64,000 nucleotides of DNA from Candidatus Kryptoniota bacterium (lineage in GTDB: Bacteria; Bacteroidota; Ignavibacteria; Kryptoniales; JAKASW01), in contig DATCTN010000031.1 of the NCBI GenBank assembly GCA_036567965.1, forward strand, positions 124,001-188,000, read 5' to 3'. The translations under genes were made by a program, and so were the position numbers. Below the pieces are notes generated by a model. The model had not been told where the DNA came from. It worked only from the letters and a program-made list of their open reading frames with translations, and searched no databases. Below, in pieces: positions 1 through 9,408 of this stretch. The first letter of the stretch is position 1. Every line of letters starts with the position of its first letter.

Positions 1-2316
1 ATTGAAGTTTACAAAACGCTTACTCCGGATATGAACGCGAATGCCATCGGGGGTTTTGTCAACATGTCTCTAAGAGAGGCGCCGTCCGGAATCCATGGCG
101 ACGCTTTGTGGCAATCGGGCTACACGCAGAAGAGCAACACGTACGGAAATTACAGAGCTGTGGCATCGGCCAGCGATCGCTTTTTTAATGATATGCTCGG
201 AGTGTATGTGCTCGGAAATGCAGAGCAGTACGACAGAAATTCAGATAACATGACTGCCTCATACACTATCCCGGTTGCTGATTCGGTGAAGGTGACGAAT
301 GTTGGACTTCAGCGTCATATAGAAACCAGGAAACGGTACGGTGGAAATCTAATTCTTGATTACAAGTTCCCCTCGGGCTCGATTAAATCGATAAATATGA
401 TTAGCCGTCTGAATTCCAATTCTCAAGATTATACGGAGAACCTGAATTATTCGGGTAGAGCGCTCAGTTTCACGTATGGGGCGGGAAATCAAAATACTGA
501 TCTTGCCGTCAACACATTAAATATCGTGAATGATTTCGGGTTCGTGTCTGTAGATTTGTTAGCTGGCAATACTTATTCCCGTAACCATCTTCCAGCCTTC
601 CCTGATTTTCAATTTCACCAACAGCAATCGTATCCTCCAACTCCTCTCAACACCATTCCGGAGGATTTATCGACTGAGACAAAGTATCAAGGCACTGATG
701 CCACGATACTCGACGATATGGGTTTGTTTAGTTCCGACTATCACGAGAACGACCAGGTTTACAAAGGCGATTTCAAAGTGCCATTGAATTTCGGGAATTC
801 AGTTTCGGGCTTCTTCAAATTCGGCGGCGAGTATCGTTACAACTATCACACTAATGATCAAAGTACACCTTACGGAAATATAAGCGGACCGGTTGCTGGA
901 GGAGGGACTACCACTGATCCTAATACGATAATGGGTGATTCTCTCATAGCGCATTTCCCTCAACTCAAAGGGGCCAGTGGCAATTTCACCGGTACTTATT
1001 TCACGACGCCTCTCGGTTCGAATCTTTACAACAGTTTCCTCAACGACAACTTTGGAAAGATATACTGGATTGTCGACCCAACTATTTTGAATTATGCCGT
1101 TAATTATCTCTCCACCGACACCATTTTCCGTGCGAAAAGTGGTGCGGGTGGGTGGTATGATGGCATATATCAAAATTATCCTAACGACTATAAATACATA
1201 GAGAGGTATTACGCAGCATACTTGATGTCAGAATTAGATTTCGGACCTGACCTTATGGTGGTCGGAGGTGCGAGATACGAAGAGGATAAATCGCTGTTCT
1301 TTGCGTGGGACGTACTCGATGATCCTAGTCCTTCAAATCAACGGGCTTACCCCGTGACCAGTTATCCGGAAAGTCATTACTGGCTCCCAATGGTACAGGC
1401 GAAATATGATATTGCCGATTGGGCTGATCTGCGATATTCATATACGCAGACACTTGCACGGCCCGGTTATTCGCAACTTGATCCACACTTCTACCTGGAC
1501 TACAGCCATAATAATGTTTGGGCGGGGAACCCTAATCTCAAGCCTGCACAGGCGTACAATCATGATATTGAGCTTACGCTTCACAGCAATGGCATAGGAC
1601 TCATTACCATAGGGGCATTTTACAAAACCATATCGCACTTCACGTACCCCACGTCATACCCAATGCTTGATGATCCGAGTAGTGTCCCGGCCGGATTTGA
1701 CTCTACCGGTTCATTCCGTTTTCCAAATGGAGTTAAGCCAAATCAGCAGGTCGGAGCGGTGTATACTTACATAAACAGCCCTTACAAGGCTTTACTGAAA
1801 GGCGTCGAAGCAGATTTCGAAACGAGATTCTGGTATTTGCCGTCTCCGTTAGATGGGGTCGTTTTCGGTATCAACTACACTCATATTTCGTCGTCAGCGA
1901 CATATCCGTTTCTGTTCGTTCGTACTATCAACAATCCTACTCCGCCGCCGAGATTCAAGACCATTTTGGTCGATAGTTCACGCAGCGGAAGATTGCTTGA
2001 CCAGCCAAACGACATACTGAACACTTACATAGGTTATGACTATGAAGGGTTCTCTGCCAGGGTGTCTTTTGTTTTCCAGGGGAATTCTGTCAACTATGTT
2101 GGGCAGTATCCTCAACAGGACGGATATACCAGGAATTATTTTCGAATTGATGCCTCGGCAAGGCAGATGCTTCCCTGGATGGGAGCTCAAATCTACCTGG
2201 ATGCCAATAACCTAAACAGCGAGTCCAATATTTCCGCTCAGCAGACCATTGGCGGTTTCACATCCGAGCAATATTACGGCCTTACCGCGGACTTAGGAAT
2301 TCGGATCACGCTGTGA
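1..2316 (+). CDS. TonB-dependent outer-membrane receptor (5'-truncated by window edge)
   Basis: The reading frame is open from base 1 and lacks its start, so the gene begins before the window; 771 residues are visible. The first residues (IEVYKTLTPDMNANAIGG) match the end of a TonB plug domain, which normally carries a similar 'I-E-V-x-K-x-L-T-P-D' stretch before the barrel. The rest is rich in alternating aromatic and polar segments with long Tyr/Asn/Gly-rich loops, as in a 22-strand barrel, and it ends in a strand-like tail (GLTADLGIRITL) with a C-terminal Leu. The role inferred is energised uptake of a ligand, likely a glycan fragment given the neighbours, across the outer membrane. No SusD-like partner follows. 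A T9SS protein begins 43 bases downstream, so the two are probably cotranscribed. The substrate cannot be read from sequence. Confidence 0.88.
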   Translation: MEVYKTLTPDMNANAIGGFVNMSLREAPSGIHGDALWQSGYTQKSNTYGNYRAVASASDRFFNDMLGVYVLGNAEQYDRNSDNMTASYTIPVADSVKVTNVGLQRHIETRKRYGGNLILDYKFPSGSIKSINMISRLNSNSQDYTENLNYSGRALSFTYGAGNQNTDLAVNTLNIVNDFGFVSVDLLAGNTYSRNHLPAFPDFQFHQQQSYPPTPLNTIPEDLSTETKYQGTDATILDDMGLFSSDYHENDQVYKGDFKVPLNFGNSVSGFFKFGGEYRYNYHTNDQSTPYGNISGPVAGGGTTTDPNTIMGDSLIAHFPQLKGASGNFTGTYFTTPLGSNLYNSFLNDNFGKIYWIVDPTILNYAVNYLSTDTIFRAKSGAGGWYDGIYQNYPNDYKYIERYYAAYLMSELDFGPDLMVVGGARYEEDKSLFFAWDVLDDPSPSNQRAYPVTSYPESHYWLPMVQAKYDIADWADLRYSYTQTLARPGYSQLDPHFYLDYSHNNVWAGNPNLKPAQAYNHDIELTLHSNGIGLITIGAFYKTISHFTYPTSYPMLDDPSSVPAGFDSTGSFRFPNGVKPNQQVGAVYTYINSPYKALLKGVEADFETRFWYLPSPLDGVVFGINYTHISSSATYPFLFVRTINNPTPPPRFKTILVDSSRSGRLLDQPNDILNTYIGYDYEGFSARVSFVFQGNSVNYVGQYPQQDGYTRNYFRIDASARQMLPWMGAQIYLDANNLNSESNISAQQTIGGFTSEQYYGLTADLGIRITL

Positions 2317-2359
2317 AGCAAATAGGAAATTCTAAACACTCACGAGAAGGAGAATAAAA

Positions 2360-4213
2360 ATGAAACATTTTATACGTGCGCTGTTTCTCTTGGCGGCCAT
2401 GATACCGCTGTCATTGTACGCACAAACTGATACGGTAGATGTTCCTGCTGACGGTGCGAGCGGAGGAAATCTTGATGGCGCCATCAACACGGCCATAAGT
2501 CAAGGGACGCTGTCCAACACTGTTTTCAGGTTGGCCGCCGGATCTGGATACGGTCAGGATTATATCTTGAACGGTATAGTCACCACTCCAGTTCATCAGA
2601 AGCTCACCATAATCGCTCCGGATCCGACGCCCTCTTCGCCGCCTCCGCAGATAGTGATGAACGCACAGGGAGGTGTGACATGGACGGAGAACTTCGACTG
2701 CTTCGGTGATCTCTACATGAAAAATCTGTGGATAATGTATGTAAACACCAGTGGCACGCAAAATGGTGCCGGTTTATTCATAGAAGACGACAGTATCGCA
2801 AATCAAAGCGGTGAAGGAGAATACGGCTATTTCGAAAACTGTATTTTCGATATGCAGAAAACGAGTGCGAATGGTTGCATAAATCCGGAATGCCTGCATT
2901 TCAGAGGAACTTTCAAGAACTGCTATTTCCGGAACGACGTTGATAATTACTTCATCTATTATGGTCGAGCAATCTCCTGGCAGTATAGTGATACAAAGTG
3001 GCACACCGACAGTCTCTCGTTCGAGAATTGTACCTTTGCTAACCTGGGGTATGTTCTAATGAATGAGAAGCCTTGCTACTCGGACTATGTGTGGTTCAAT
3101 CATTGCACATTCCTGAATATTTGCTGTTATCCTTTGGAAGGAGACGTGTGGCATTGGCTTAACGTCAGCAATTGTATTTTCGTGAATACATGGATGTATG
3201 GTGACAATCAAAGCAGTCTCTATAGTAGATTCCCAAGAGGGGCAGGCACCAATCCAGGCGGCGCCATATTTTCAGTCGACAGTTTAGCCGCCAGCAACTA
3301 CTCTCAGGGCACTGACGCAGTAACATTTCCATACACCGATGCCGACAGGCACATACTTTTTGCCAACAACAGCTTTTATGAAGAGAAATGGTTGACGGAC
3401 TACTGGTTCAGCAATCCAATTACTATTTATCCCGCTAGCGACACGTCTCAGCCGCGTCCTGAGCCGATGATAAATCACCCAACTCTTCTGATGTTTGGGA
3501 ATGATTCTTTGGGTCAGAAACGTTTTCCTCTGATGAACCTGGCAAATCTTTACCCGTCTGATGATACCTCTTACAATGCTTCGATTGCGAACCCCGGCTT
3601 CGTTCTGCCTCCGACCCAAGCTGACAGCATCAAGCGCTTCTTGAACGGAAGATACTTTACCAGCGAACAGATCAACTGGGCGTATAACCAGGGCAAGGAT
3701 GATATAAACGGTGGATGGCCAATGGGCGAAGACCTGTCTTATGATGCGGGCTCTCCATTATACGCTGCGGGAATAAGCGGTTTTCCACTTGGAGATTTAT
3801 TTCATTGGTGGGGTCCAAATTCTTTGTCTGATAAATACACACCGTGGAAGGCACAGCAAGCGCAGGAAGATACTTTGATCCATCATGCACTTGCTACGGG
3901 AGATCTTACGGGAATTATAACCGCCGTGAAGCCGCGTCCTGGTACACCTGAGACTTATGTGCTTCTTCAGAACTATCCTAATCCGTTCAACCCGACGACA
4001 ACCATCGAATACTCGGTACCGAATAACGGATTTGTTACTCTGAAGGTTTATAATATTCTTGGACAGGAAGTAACCACGCTCTTCTCTGGTGTCCGGCAAG
4101 CAGGGAATTATCAGGCGACGTTTGAGGGCGCAAAGTTCGCCAGCGGGGTCTATTTCTACAGGCTGAATGCCGGCAGTGTGTCTATTACAAGGAAATTAGT
4201 TCTCATGAAATAG
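2360..4213 (+). CDS. Secreted beta-helix-like protein with T9SS type A sorting domain
   Basis: 617 residues. A signal peptide (about 1-21, ending SLYAQ) is preceded by a good ribosome site (GAAGGAG, 9 bases before ATG). Residues 25-400 contain many short strand motifs with Asn and aromatic residues (for example FENCIFD, FKNCYFR, FENCTFA, FNHCTFL). This pattern repeats about every 20-35 residues and resembles right-handed parallel beta-helix proteins such as pectate-lyase-like folds. No lyase catalytic signature could be assigned. The last 85 residues (from about 533) form a T9SS type A domain: [25 protein letters not shown] and GVYFYRL, ending KLVLMK. The protein is therefore probably exported across the outer membrane and anchored or released there. 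It lies between the TonB receptor and the FG-GAP protein. Its function is unknown; binding of or action on a polysaccharide is a guess from the fold. Confidence 0.8.
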   Translation: MKHFIRALFLLAAMIPLSLYAQTDTVDVPADGASGGNLDGAINTAISQGTLSNTVFRLAAGSGYGQDYILNGIVTTPVHQKLTIIAPDPTPSSPPPQIVMNAQGGVTWTENFDCFGDLYMKNLWIMYVNTSGTQNGAGLFIEDDSIANQSGEGEYGYFENCIFDMQKTSANGCINPECLHFRGTFKNCYFRNDVDNYFIYYGRAISWQYSDTKWHTDSLSFENCTFANLGYVLMNEKPCYSDYVWFNHCTFLNICCYPLEGDVWHWLNVSNCIFVNTWMYGDNQSSLYSRFPRGAGTNPGGAIFSVDSLAASNYSQGTDAVTFPYTDADRHILFANNSFYEEKWLTDYWFSNPITIYPASDTSQPRPEPMINHPTLLMFGNDSLGQKRFPLMNLANLYPSDDTSYNASIANPGFVLPPTQADSIKRFLNGRYFTSEQINWAYNQGKDDINGGWPMGEDLSYDAGSPLYAAGISGFPLGDLFHWWGPNSLSDKYTPWKAQQAQEDTLIHHALATGDLTGIITAVKPRPGTPETYVLLQNYPNPFNPTTTIEYSVPNNGFVTLKVYNILGQEVTTLFSGVRQAGNYQATFEGAKFASGVYFYRLNAGSVSITRKLVLMK

Positions 4214-4242
4214 TTTCTTGCTGAAGTTCTCTCTGACCCGGT

Positions 4243-4266
4243 CGGAGTCTCCACATCGGGACTCCG
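4243..4266. terminator. Weak hairpin after the beta-helix gene
   Basis: Inverted repeat CGGAGTC / GACTCCG with a 10-base loop, starting 30 bases after the stop at 4213 and followed only by ATTT. It could terminate or protect the upstream transcript. The short T-run makes it a weak candidate. Confidence 0.35.
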
Positions 4267-4377
4267 ATTTCCGGGCGGGGTGGACTTCTCAACGAATTTC
4301 GTTTGCCGACGGAGGAGGTGGTGAGGTTTTAGATGAAATGTTTGTGGATCAGCTTTTCTTTTTGGAACGCTTAAAAA

Positions 4378-4431
4378 TTATCGGGAGTTGTTAATGATCC
4401 GACCTGGTTCAGCTAACAATTACCCCGATAA
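4378..4431. promoter_or_regulatory. Long hairpin in the leader of the FG-GAP gene
   Basis: TTATCGGG and, two bases on, TTGTTA pair with downstream TAACAA and CCCGATAA (4414-4431). The loop can pair further (GATCC with GGTTC, one mismatch), giving a 54-base stem-loop that ends 12 bases before the ribosome site (AGGAGG at 4443-4448). On the plus strand it is followed by A-runs, so it is not a plus-strand intrinsic terminator. Read on the minus strand it would be followed by TTTTT. It may be an RNA leader structure, an operator, or a bidirectional boundary; sequence alone does not decide. Confidence 0.5.
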
Positions 4432-4452
4432 CAAAAAACCGTAGGAGGAAAT

Positions 4453-7400
4453 ATGAAAACATTTATACGTTCAGCAACAGCGGGATTGTTCTTGCTGTTG
4501 CTGGGCATCAGCACAGTGAATGCGCAGGAGGTGACATTCTCCGCAGGTCCGACGTTTCCCACGCTAACGGGTGCCGGCGCAAACGGCGGCTTTGCATGGG
4601 CAGACCTGAAAGGGAGTGGGAATTTGGATGTCTTCATTCCATCCAATATCCTTCTTCATAACAGCATCACAGCGTTCACCCAGGATGCGACTGCCACGGC
4701 GAATATTACGCCTAATACTAACTCGACCGGTTTGCTACTCGCCGATTTTAATGGCGACGGCGTTCCCGACCTGTTTTCAACCAATGGCGGCAATCCCAAT
4801 ACCGGTCTATTTTATGACAGCGCCGGGGTGTTCATACCGGCGACCGGCACTGGCGATCTTGCGACGGCGGGAGTTACTGGCGAAGTCTTCCAGGGGGCTT
4901 CGGCGGCACCTATCGATCACAGCAATTACCTCAGCATCGCGTATCCTGGTACCTTCACAGGTATTACGGGCTCGTCAGTGCCATACGGCGGAGGTATCTG
5001 GCTCCTTAAAGGAGGTCCGACCGGCTTTACTGATATAGGAAAAGGAGCAACAGCTGGAAATCTTGCCATAGACACCGCCCATTCATTCGAATCCTGGGAT
5101 GTACGCTTCTTCGACGCAAATAATGACGGCTACCAAGATTTGTTGATGCCGAGTTTCCGAAACGGATTTTCCCGAATAAACACCAAATCATCGGGCGGTG
5201 TAAATGGTTGCGTCCTGTTCTTGAATGATGGTACAGTCAAGTTTTATGTGCCGACTGCAACGACTCTTGGACGCTCAATCTATGCTCTCGATTCTGTAAC
5301 ACTTACCTATAATGGGGCTGCTGACAGTATTGAATATGCCAGCATTCATCCGGATACAGGAATCATTGTCGATGATACCGTCCGCCACTTCTCTGCCATT
5401 GGTGAGCAATGGGGTGACCTCAATAACGATGGTATCCCCGATCTCGTATTAAACGGTCTTAATTTAACCGATAACAGGGACGGTAATGATACCTTAAGGT
5501 CCGATATTATCCTGTACGGAAAGGGAGACGGCACGTTTACGTACAAGTGGAATGGAGTGCAAGTCGTTGCCAATAACGGATTGACCCAGGTCACATCCCA
5601 ACGGGCAATGAGCATAGGCGACTACAATAATGATGGGTTGCAGGATATATATACAATCCAAACCTACGGACCCCAACACCTTTACAGGAACAACGGTGAT
5701 GGTACGTTCACTGACGAAGCGACCACAGATGGACTGGCGACAAGTGGTGCGCGCGCTGGACAGTTAGTCGACTATAATAACGACGGATTCCTTGACATAT
5801 TCCAGTATACCGGTGGTACTCCTGCACTGCAGCTGAACGGCGGCAATTCCAACCATTGGATTGCGTTCAAGCCGATTGGCACTGGTCATAACAAGTCGGC
5901 AATCGGAGCAAAGTTCACCGTGTGGACCGGAGGACATCAACAAGTTCGCGTCATCCGTGCAGAAGGCGGCTCCGCAGGTATGGGCGGAACATTGAGAGCA
6001 AACTTCGGCCTTGGCACAGCGACCACGGTTGACAGCGTGCACGTTCAGTGGCCCGATGGAACCAGCCAGACCCTTGTTCTCAAAGATGGGGTCAATCGGT
6101 ATTATACTGTCAAGGAAGGCGAGCTGGTGCCCGCTGTTCCTGCCCTTGTCAGCCCGAAGAATGACTCGACGGGAGTGGCAACCTCGCTGACACTAAATTG
6201 GAACAGTGCCGCCAACGCTACTGGTTATCATGTGCAACTCTCGCTTGATCCCACATTTCAGACGAACGTTCTCGTGAACGATTCGACGGCCACAACTAGC
6301 AGCGCAGTTACTGGACTCGGCTATAGTTCATGGTATTACTGGCGCGTTGCCGCGTATGACACCGATTACACGAGCGGCTTCTCCATAGCTGATTCCTTCC
6401 AGACCATCGTACAGGCTCCGGTAGAAGTGCCCACGTTGCTCTTGCCTGCAAACAAAGCAACGAACCAGCCTTACAAGCTTAAACTGGCGATAAGCAAAAC
6501 ATCGGATGCTGCACAATATAATTGGCAGGTGTCGACTGACGGTACATTTGGTTCAAGCTTTGCCGTCAATGATTCAACTATCGACACGACGAATACCGTG
6601 ATGCTCGCCGGCGGCACGAAGTATTATTGGCGTGTACGCGGAGTCAACCCCGGTGGCGCGGCTGCCTTTTCGTCTGCCGATACGTTTACGGTCATGACTG
6701 TTCCGGCAGTACCGGTGCTTGCATTCCCTGCACAAGGTCAAATGTCTGTGCGTGCAGATACCCTGATTTTGAAGTGGCACGCTGTGGCGGCTGACACTGG
6801 GTATATTTGTCAGATCTCCACAAGCAAATCGTTCTCTTCGTTAGTATTTACTTCGGATACGACGAGAGACACGACGTTCAAGGCCACTTCATTGCACAAT
6901 CTCAGCTGGTACTACTGGCGTGTAGCGTCATACAACGCTGGCGGCGCAAGCGCATATAGCGCGATAGATTCATTCGAGACGATTGTCCCGCTCCCCGCCG
7001 CTCCGACGCTCTCTTCACCTGCTAGCAGCGCGACGGGTGTCGGTCGGTTGACAACCTTTGTGTGGCGCACCATGACGTATGCGACACTCTACCACCTGCA
7101 AGTCGCAACGGCTAATGACTTTTCTACTATAGTGCGCGACACGACATCCAGTGATACCACGGTAACTTTGTCGATTCATTTGGATGCCAGCACGAGATAC
7201 TATTGGCATGTAAGCGCAATCGATACCAAGGGGGAAGGTGTATTCTCATCTACGAGGACCTTCGTCACAGGATTAATAGACGCGGTTGATGAACAAGGCG
7301 GCAACATTCCGAAAGAGTTCGCGCTCTTGCAGAACTACCCGAATCCGTTCAACCCGTCGACCACGATCAGTTATGACATACCGAAGAGTTCGTACGTGAA

Positions 7401-7593
7401 GGTTGTAATTTACGACATACTCGGTCGGCAGGTCGCAACGCTCGCGGATGGCTTGCAACAGGCGAACCACTACATCATGCAGTGGTCACCGGCAGGCCTG
7501 AGCAGCGGCGTGTACTTCTGCCGCATCCAGGCCAACAGCCAGGACGGGAAGAATAGTTTCGCTTCCGTCAAGAAACTGATCTTCATGAAGTAA
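4453..7593 (+). CDS. Large secreted FG-GAP / ASPIC-UnbV / Fn3-like protein with T9SS sorting domain
   Basis: 1046 residues. Signal peptide about 1-24 (ending VNAQ), with an AGGAGG ribosome site. Residues 40-460 hold FG-GAP/VCBS-type beta-propeller repeats with calcium-loop motifs of the form D-x-N-x-D-G-x-x-D (DFNGDGVPDLF, DLNNDGIPDLV, DYNNDGLQDIY, DYNNDGFLDIF). Residues about 470-550 match an ASPIC/UnbV domain (IGAKFTVW...VRAEGG...FGLG...VHVQWPDG). Four Fn3-like repeats of about 88 residues follow (560-950), each containing a YYWRV or YYWHV core. A T9SS type A domain closes the protein ([17 protein letters not shown]...YDILGRQV...GVYFCRI). The likely role is a cell-surface binding or scaffold protein exported by the type IX system. 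No catalytic motif was found. A similar Fn3-like module recurs in the GH10 enzyme at 20383. Confidence 0.85.
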   Translation: MKTFIRSATAGLFLLLLGISTVNAQEVTFSAGPTFPTLTGAGANGGFAWADLKGSGNLDVFIPSNILLHNSITAFTQDATATANITPNTNSTGLLLADFNGDGVPDLFSTNGGNPNTGLFYDSAGVFIPATGTGDLATAGVTGEVFQGASAAPIDHSNYLSIAYPGTFTGITGSSVPYGGGIWLLKGGPTGFTDIGKGATAGNLAIDTAHSFESWDVRFFDANNDGYQDLLMPSFRNGFSRINTKSSGGVNGCVLFLNDGTVKFYVPTATTLGRSIYALDSVTLTYNGAADSIEYASIHPDTGIIVDDTVRHFSAIGEQWGDLNNDGIPDLVLNGLNLTDNRDGNDTLRSDIILYGKGDGTFTYKWNGVQVVANNGLTQVTSQRAMSIGDYNNDGLQDIYTIQTYGPQHLYRNNGDGTFTDEATTDGLATSGARAGQLVDYNNDGFLDIFQYTGGTPALQLNGGNSNHWIAFKPIGTGHNKSAIGAKFTVWTGGHQQVRVIRAEGGSAGMGGTLRANFGLGTATTVDSVHVQWPDGTSQTLVLKDGVNRYYTVKEGELVPAVPALVSPKNDSTGVATSLTLNWNSAANATGYHVQLSLDPTFQTNVLVNDSTATTSSAVTGLGYSSWYYWRVAAYDTDYTSGFSIADSFQTIVQAPVEVPTLLLPANKATNQPYKLKLAISKTSDAAQYNWQVSTDGTFGSSFAVNDSTIDTTNTVMLAGGTKYYWRVRGVNPGGAAAFSSADTFTVMTVPAVPVLAFPAQGQMSVRADTLILKWHAVAADTGYICQISTSKSFSSLVFTSDTTRDTTFKATSLHNLSWYYWRVASYNAGGASAYSAIDSFETIVPLPAAPTLSSPASSATGVGRLTTFVWRTMTYATLYHLQVATANDFSTIVRDTTSSDTTVTLSIHLDASTRYYWHVSAIDTKGEGVFSSTRTFVTGLIDAVDEQGGNIPKEFALLQNYPNPFNPSTTISYDIPKSSYVKVVIYDILGRQVATLADGLQQANHYIMQWSPAGLSSGVYFCRIQANSQDGKNSFASVKKLIFMK

Positions 7594-7610
7594 AACCAAC
7601 CAGCTCTTTT

Positions 7611-7642
7611 CCTTTCCCCTCCCTGAATAAGGGAGGGGAAGG
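7611..7642. repeat. GC-rich hairpin after the FG-GAP gene
   Basis: CCTTTCCCCTCCCT pairs with AGGGAGGGGAAGG across a 5-base loop with one bulged base. No T-run follows, so it is more likely a 3' stabilising hairpin or a dispersed palindrome than a terminator. It lies 17 bases after the stop codon. Confidence 0.5.
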
Positions 7643-7784
7643 AGAGGGCGGTTCCTGACCGGCTCTCGGTCCGGGTAATGGGTCATCGCTTTCGACCGAA
7701 AGATTGTAACAGCTGCGAGCGATAACCTCCGCCCGAACCGCAGGAGGTCGGAAGTTTTTCTAAGGTTGACTTCTCCTTCAGTTA

Positions 7785-7825
7785 GATTCCGTCCCGGCGA
7801 TCTCCGCCGGGACGGAAATCTTTTT
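7785..7825 (+). terminator. Intrinsic terminator closing region 1
   Basis: GATTCCGTCCCGGCG pairs with CGCCGGGACGGAAATC (one extra base in the right arm) over a short loop, followed immediately by TTTTT. This is a textbook Rho-independent terminator and marks the border between the TonB/FG-GAP genes and the xylan cluster. Confidence 0.85.
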
Positions 7826-7833
7826 CCGCGCAG

Positions 7834-7894
7834 TATGACCGACGGGGAAAAAGGTCATAGTACCAATTAACAGTGCAGTCGCCATTCATAACTA
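7834..7894 (+). promoter_or_regulatory. Candidate operator and promoter of the xylan cluster
   Basis: A perfect inverted repeat TATGACC-N12-GGTCATA (7834-7859) lies just upstream of a possible promoter, TTAACA (7867-7872), 16 bases, TAACTA (7889-7894). The arrangement follows the terminator at 7825 and precedes the GH8 start at 7956, where a promoter is expected. The -10 and spacing are imperfect, so only the palindrome is firm. The binding protein is unknown. The 362-base gap 7594-7955 holds nothing else I recognise beyond this and the two hairpins. Confidence 0.35.
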
Positions 7895-7955
7895 AAAGCC
7901 GTATCGTGAAACCTTCATCTGTAAAACGATCCTAGGAGACAGGAGCCCCAACGCG

Positions 7956-9218
7956 ATGAAAATAAATGGAAGTCTCGCTGCGGCATCTCTAACCGTTTTA
8001 CTCTTTAACGCCTCTCCGTGTCGCACCCAGACCGGATCCCAACGGTCGGGCTCATATTATTCAGGCAGATATGTAAACCTCTTCGTCCAGCTGCTTGGTA
8101 AGAACGAAAGTGAAACACGCGGGAAGATCGATACCGCATTCAACCGGTTGTTCTTCGGCGGCGACGAATCCCAGCGAGTTTGCTACCCCGCCGGAGATGA
8201 CATGGGCTATGTGGAAGATATTGCGAACGGCGACGTCAGAACCGAGGGAATGTCTTACGGAATGATGATAGCTGTCCAAATGGACAGAAAAGATGTCTTC
8301 GACCGAATCTGGAAGTGGGCGAAATCGAATATGCAAGTTCAAGCCGGACCGCATTCCGGTTACTTTGCGTGGCACTGCAAAACCGACGGGACAGTTCTCG
8401 ATTCAACTGCGGCTTCTGACGGTGAACAGTGGTTCGTTATGTCTTTGCTTTTCGCTTCGGCGAGATGGGGAAATGGGAACGGAATTTATGATTACCGGAC
8501 CGAAGCGCAAGAGATTCTGAATACGATGCTCCATAAAGAAGATGAACCGGACCACGGGAACGTAACCGACATGTTCGACGCAAAGTCTAAGCTCGTCTCT
8601 TTCGTGCCGGCGGCCCAGGCATCATGGTTCACCGACCCATCGTACCAACTCCCTCACTTCTACGAATTGTGGGCGAGATGGACGAACAACCAGTTCTGGT
8701 GCGACGCGGCGAAAGCTAGTCGGGATCTTCTTCAACAGGCAGCGGATCCGAAGACGGGTCTCTCCCCCGATTACTCAAACTTCGATGGTGGCCCTCTCGA
8801 CAGATGGGGACGCGGACACGATGATTTCCGCTTTGACGCGTGGCGCGTCGCTATGAATATCGCGATGGATCACGAGTGGTTTGACAAAGATCCGCGGGAA
8901 GTCGAAGAAGCAAACCGGCTTCTGAACTTTTTTTATTCACAGGGGATAGACGCGTATGTGAACCAATACTCGCTCAACGGAAAGCCTCTGTCTCACGATC
9001 GCAGCCTGGGCCTTGTAGCGATGAACGCGGTTGCGGCAGTTGCGTCGACGAACCGGAACAGGCAAGAATTTGTCGAGAAGCTCTGGAATAGTCCTGTCCC
9101 CAGCGGTTTCTACAGATATTATGACGGGATGTTGTACATGCTCGCAATGCTTCAGGTAAGCGGCAACTTCAGAATATATGATCCAACAGGGAAACCGGTT
9201 GAAGCTTGTACGAAATGA
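7956..9218 (+). CDS. GH8 reducing-end xylose-releasing exo-oligoxylanase (Rex-like)
   Basis: 420 residues, the usual size for the Rex group of GH8, which removes xylose from the reducing end of xylo-oligosaccharides (EC 3.2.1.156 in characterised members). The N-terminus (1-24) is signal-like. The family motif DVRTEGMSYGMM carries the general-acid Glu at about E97, SDGEQWF holds D155, and DDFRFDAWRVAMN holds the presumed base D294. Aromatic residues typical of the (alpha/alpha)6 barrel are present throughout. It is the first enzyme gene after the terminator and the probable operon head, and it would act on oligomers left by the GH10/GH30 enzymes downstream. It has no T9SS domain, so a periplasmic site is likely. 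Other GH8 activities (chitosanase, cellulase) are less likely given the Rex-like motifs and the xylan neighbours. Confidence 0.88.
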   Translation: MKINGSLAAASLTVLLFNASPCRTQTGSQRSGSYYSGRYVNLFVQLLGKNESETRGKIDTAFNRLFFGGDESQRVCYPAGDDMGYVEDIANGDVRTEGMSYGMMIAVQMDRKDVFDRIWKWAKSNMQVQAGPHSGYFAWHCKTDGTVLDSTAASDGEQWFVMSLLFASARWGNGNGIYDYRTEAQEILNTMLHKEDEPDHGNVTDMFDAKSKLVSFVPAAQASWFTDPSYQLPHFYELWARWTNNQFWCDAAKASRDLLQQAADPKTGLSPDYSNFDGGPLDRWGRGHDDFRFDAWRVAMNIAMDHEWFDKDPREVEEANRLLNFFYSQGIDAYVNQYSLNGKPLSHDRSLGLVAMNAVAAVASTNRNRQEFVEKLWNSPVPSGFYRYYDGMLYMLAMLQVSGNFRIYDPTGKPVEACTK

Positions 9219-9258
9219 CTTTAGGCAGAGAGTGAAACTTACTATTCACATAATCCGA

Positions 9259-9316
9259 CCACAGAGTCGCGGAGGCAGAGAGAGGCGCTCGTTCCCTCTG
9301 TGGCTCTGTGCCTGCA
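9259..9316 (+). repeat. Dispersed inverted repeat, copy 1 (CACAGAG type)
   Basis: The left arm CACAGAGTCGCGGAGGCAG and the right arm CTCTGTGGCTCTGTGCC are imperfect reverse complements. It lies in the gap between GH8 and GH115, but the GH115 frame is open right through it, reading FPLWLCAC in the right arm. The same element type occurs at 12424 and 17808. Further GC-rich palindromic sequence continues to about 9460. Confidence 0.7.
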
Positions 9317-9408
9317 CGCGCTCCGTCGCTGAAGCTTTGGAGCGTAAGCGACCGAAGTGCGTTTCGGCACGTTTACGCGCCGTATCATCAGCACGTGCAT
9401 GCAAGTCC

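Noticed and set aside
9178-9408. Upstream extension of the GH115 frame into the GH8 gene
   Set aside because: The frame is open, but the extension encodes Arg/Cys-rich sequence through the repeat, and the downstream ATG gives a proper signal peptide.
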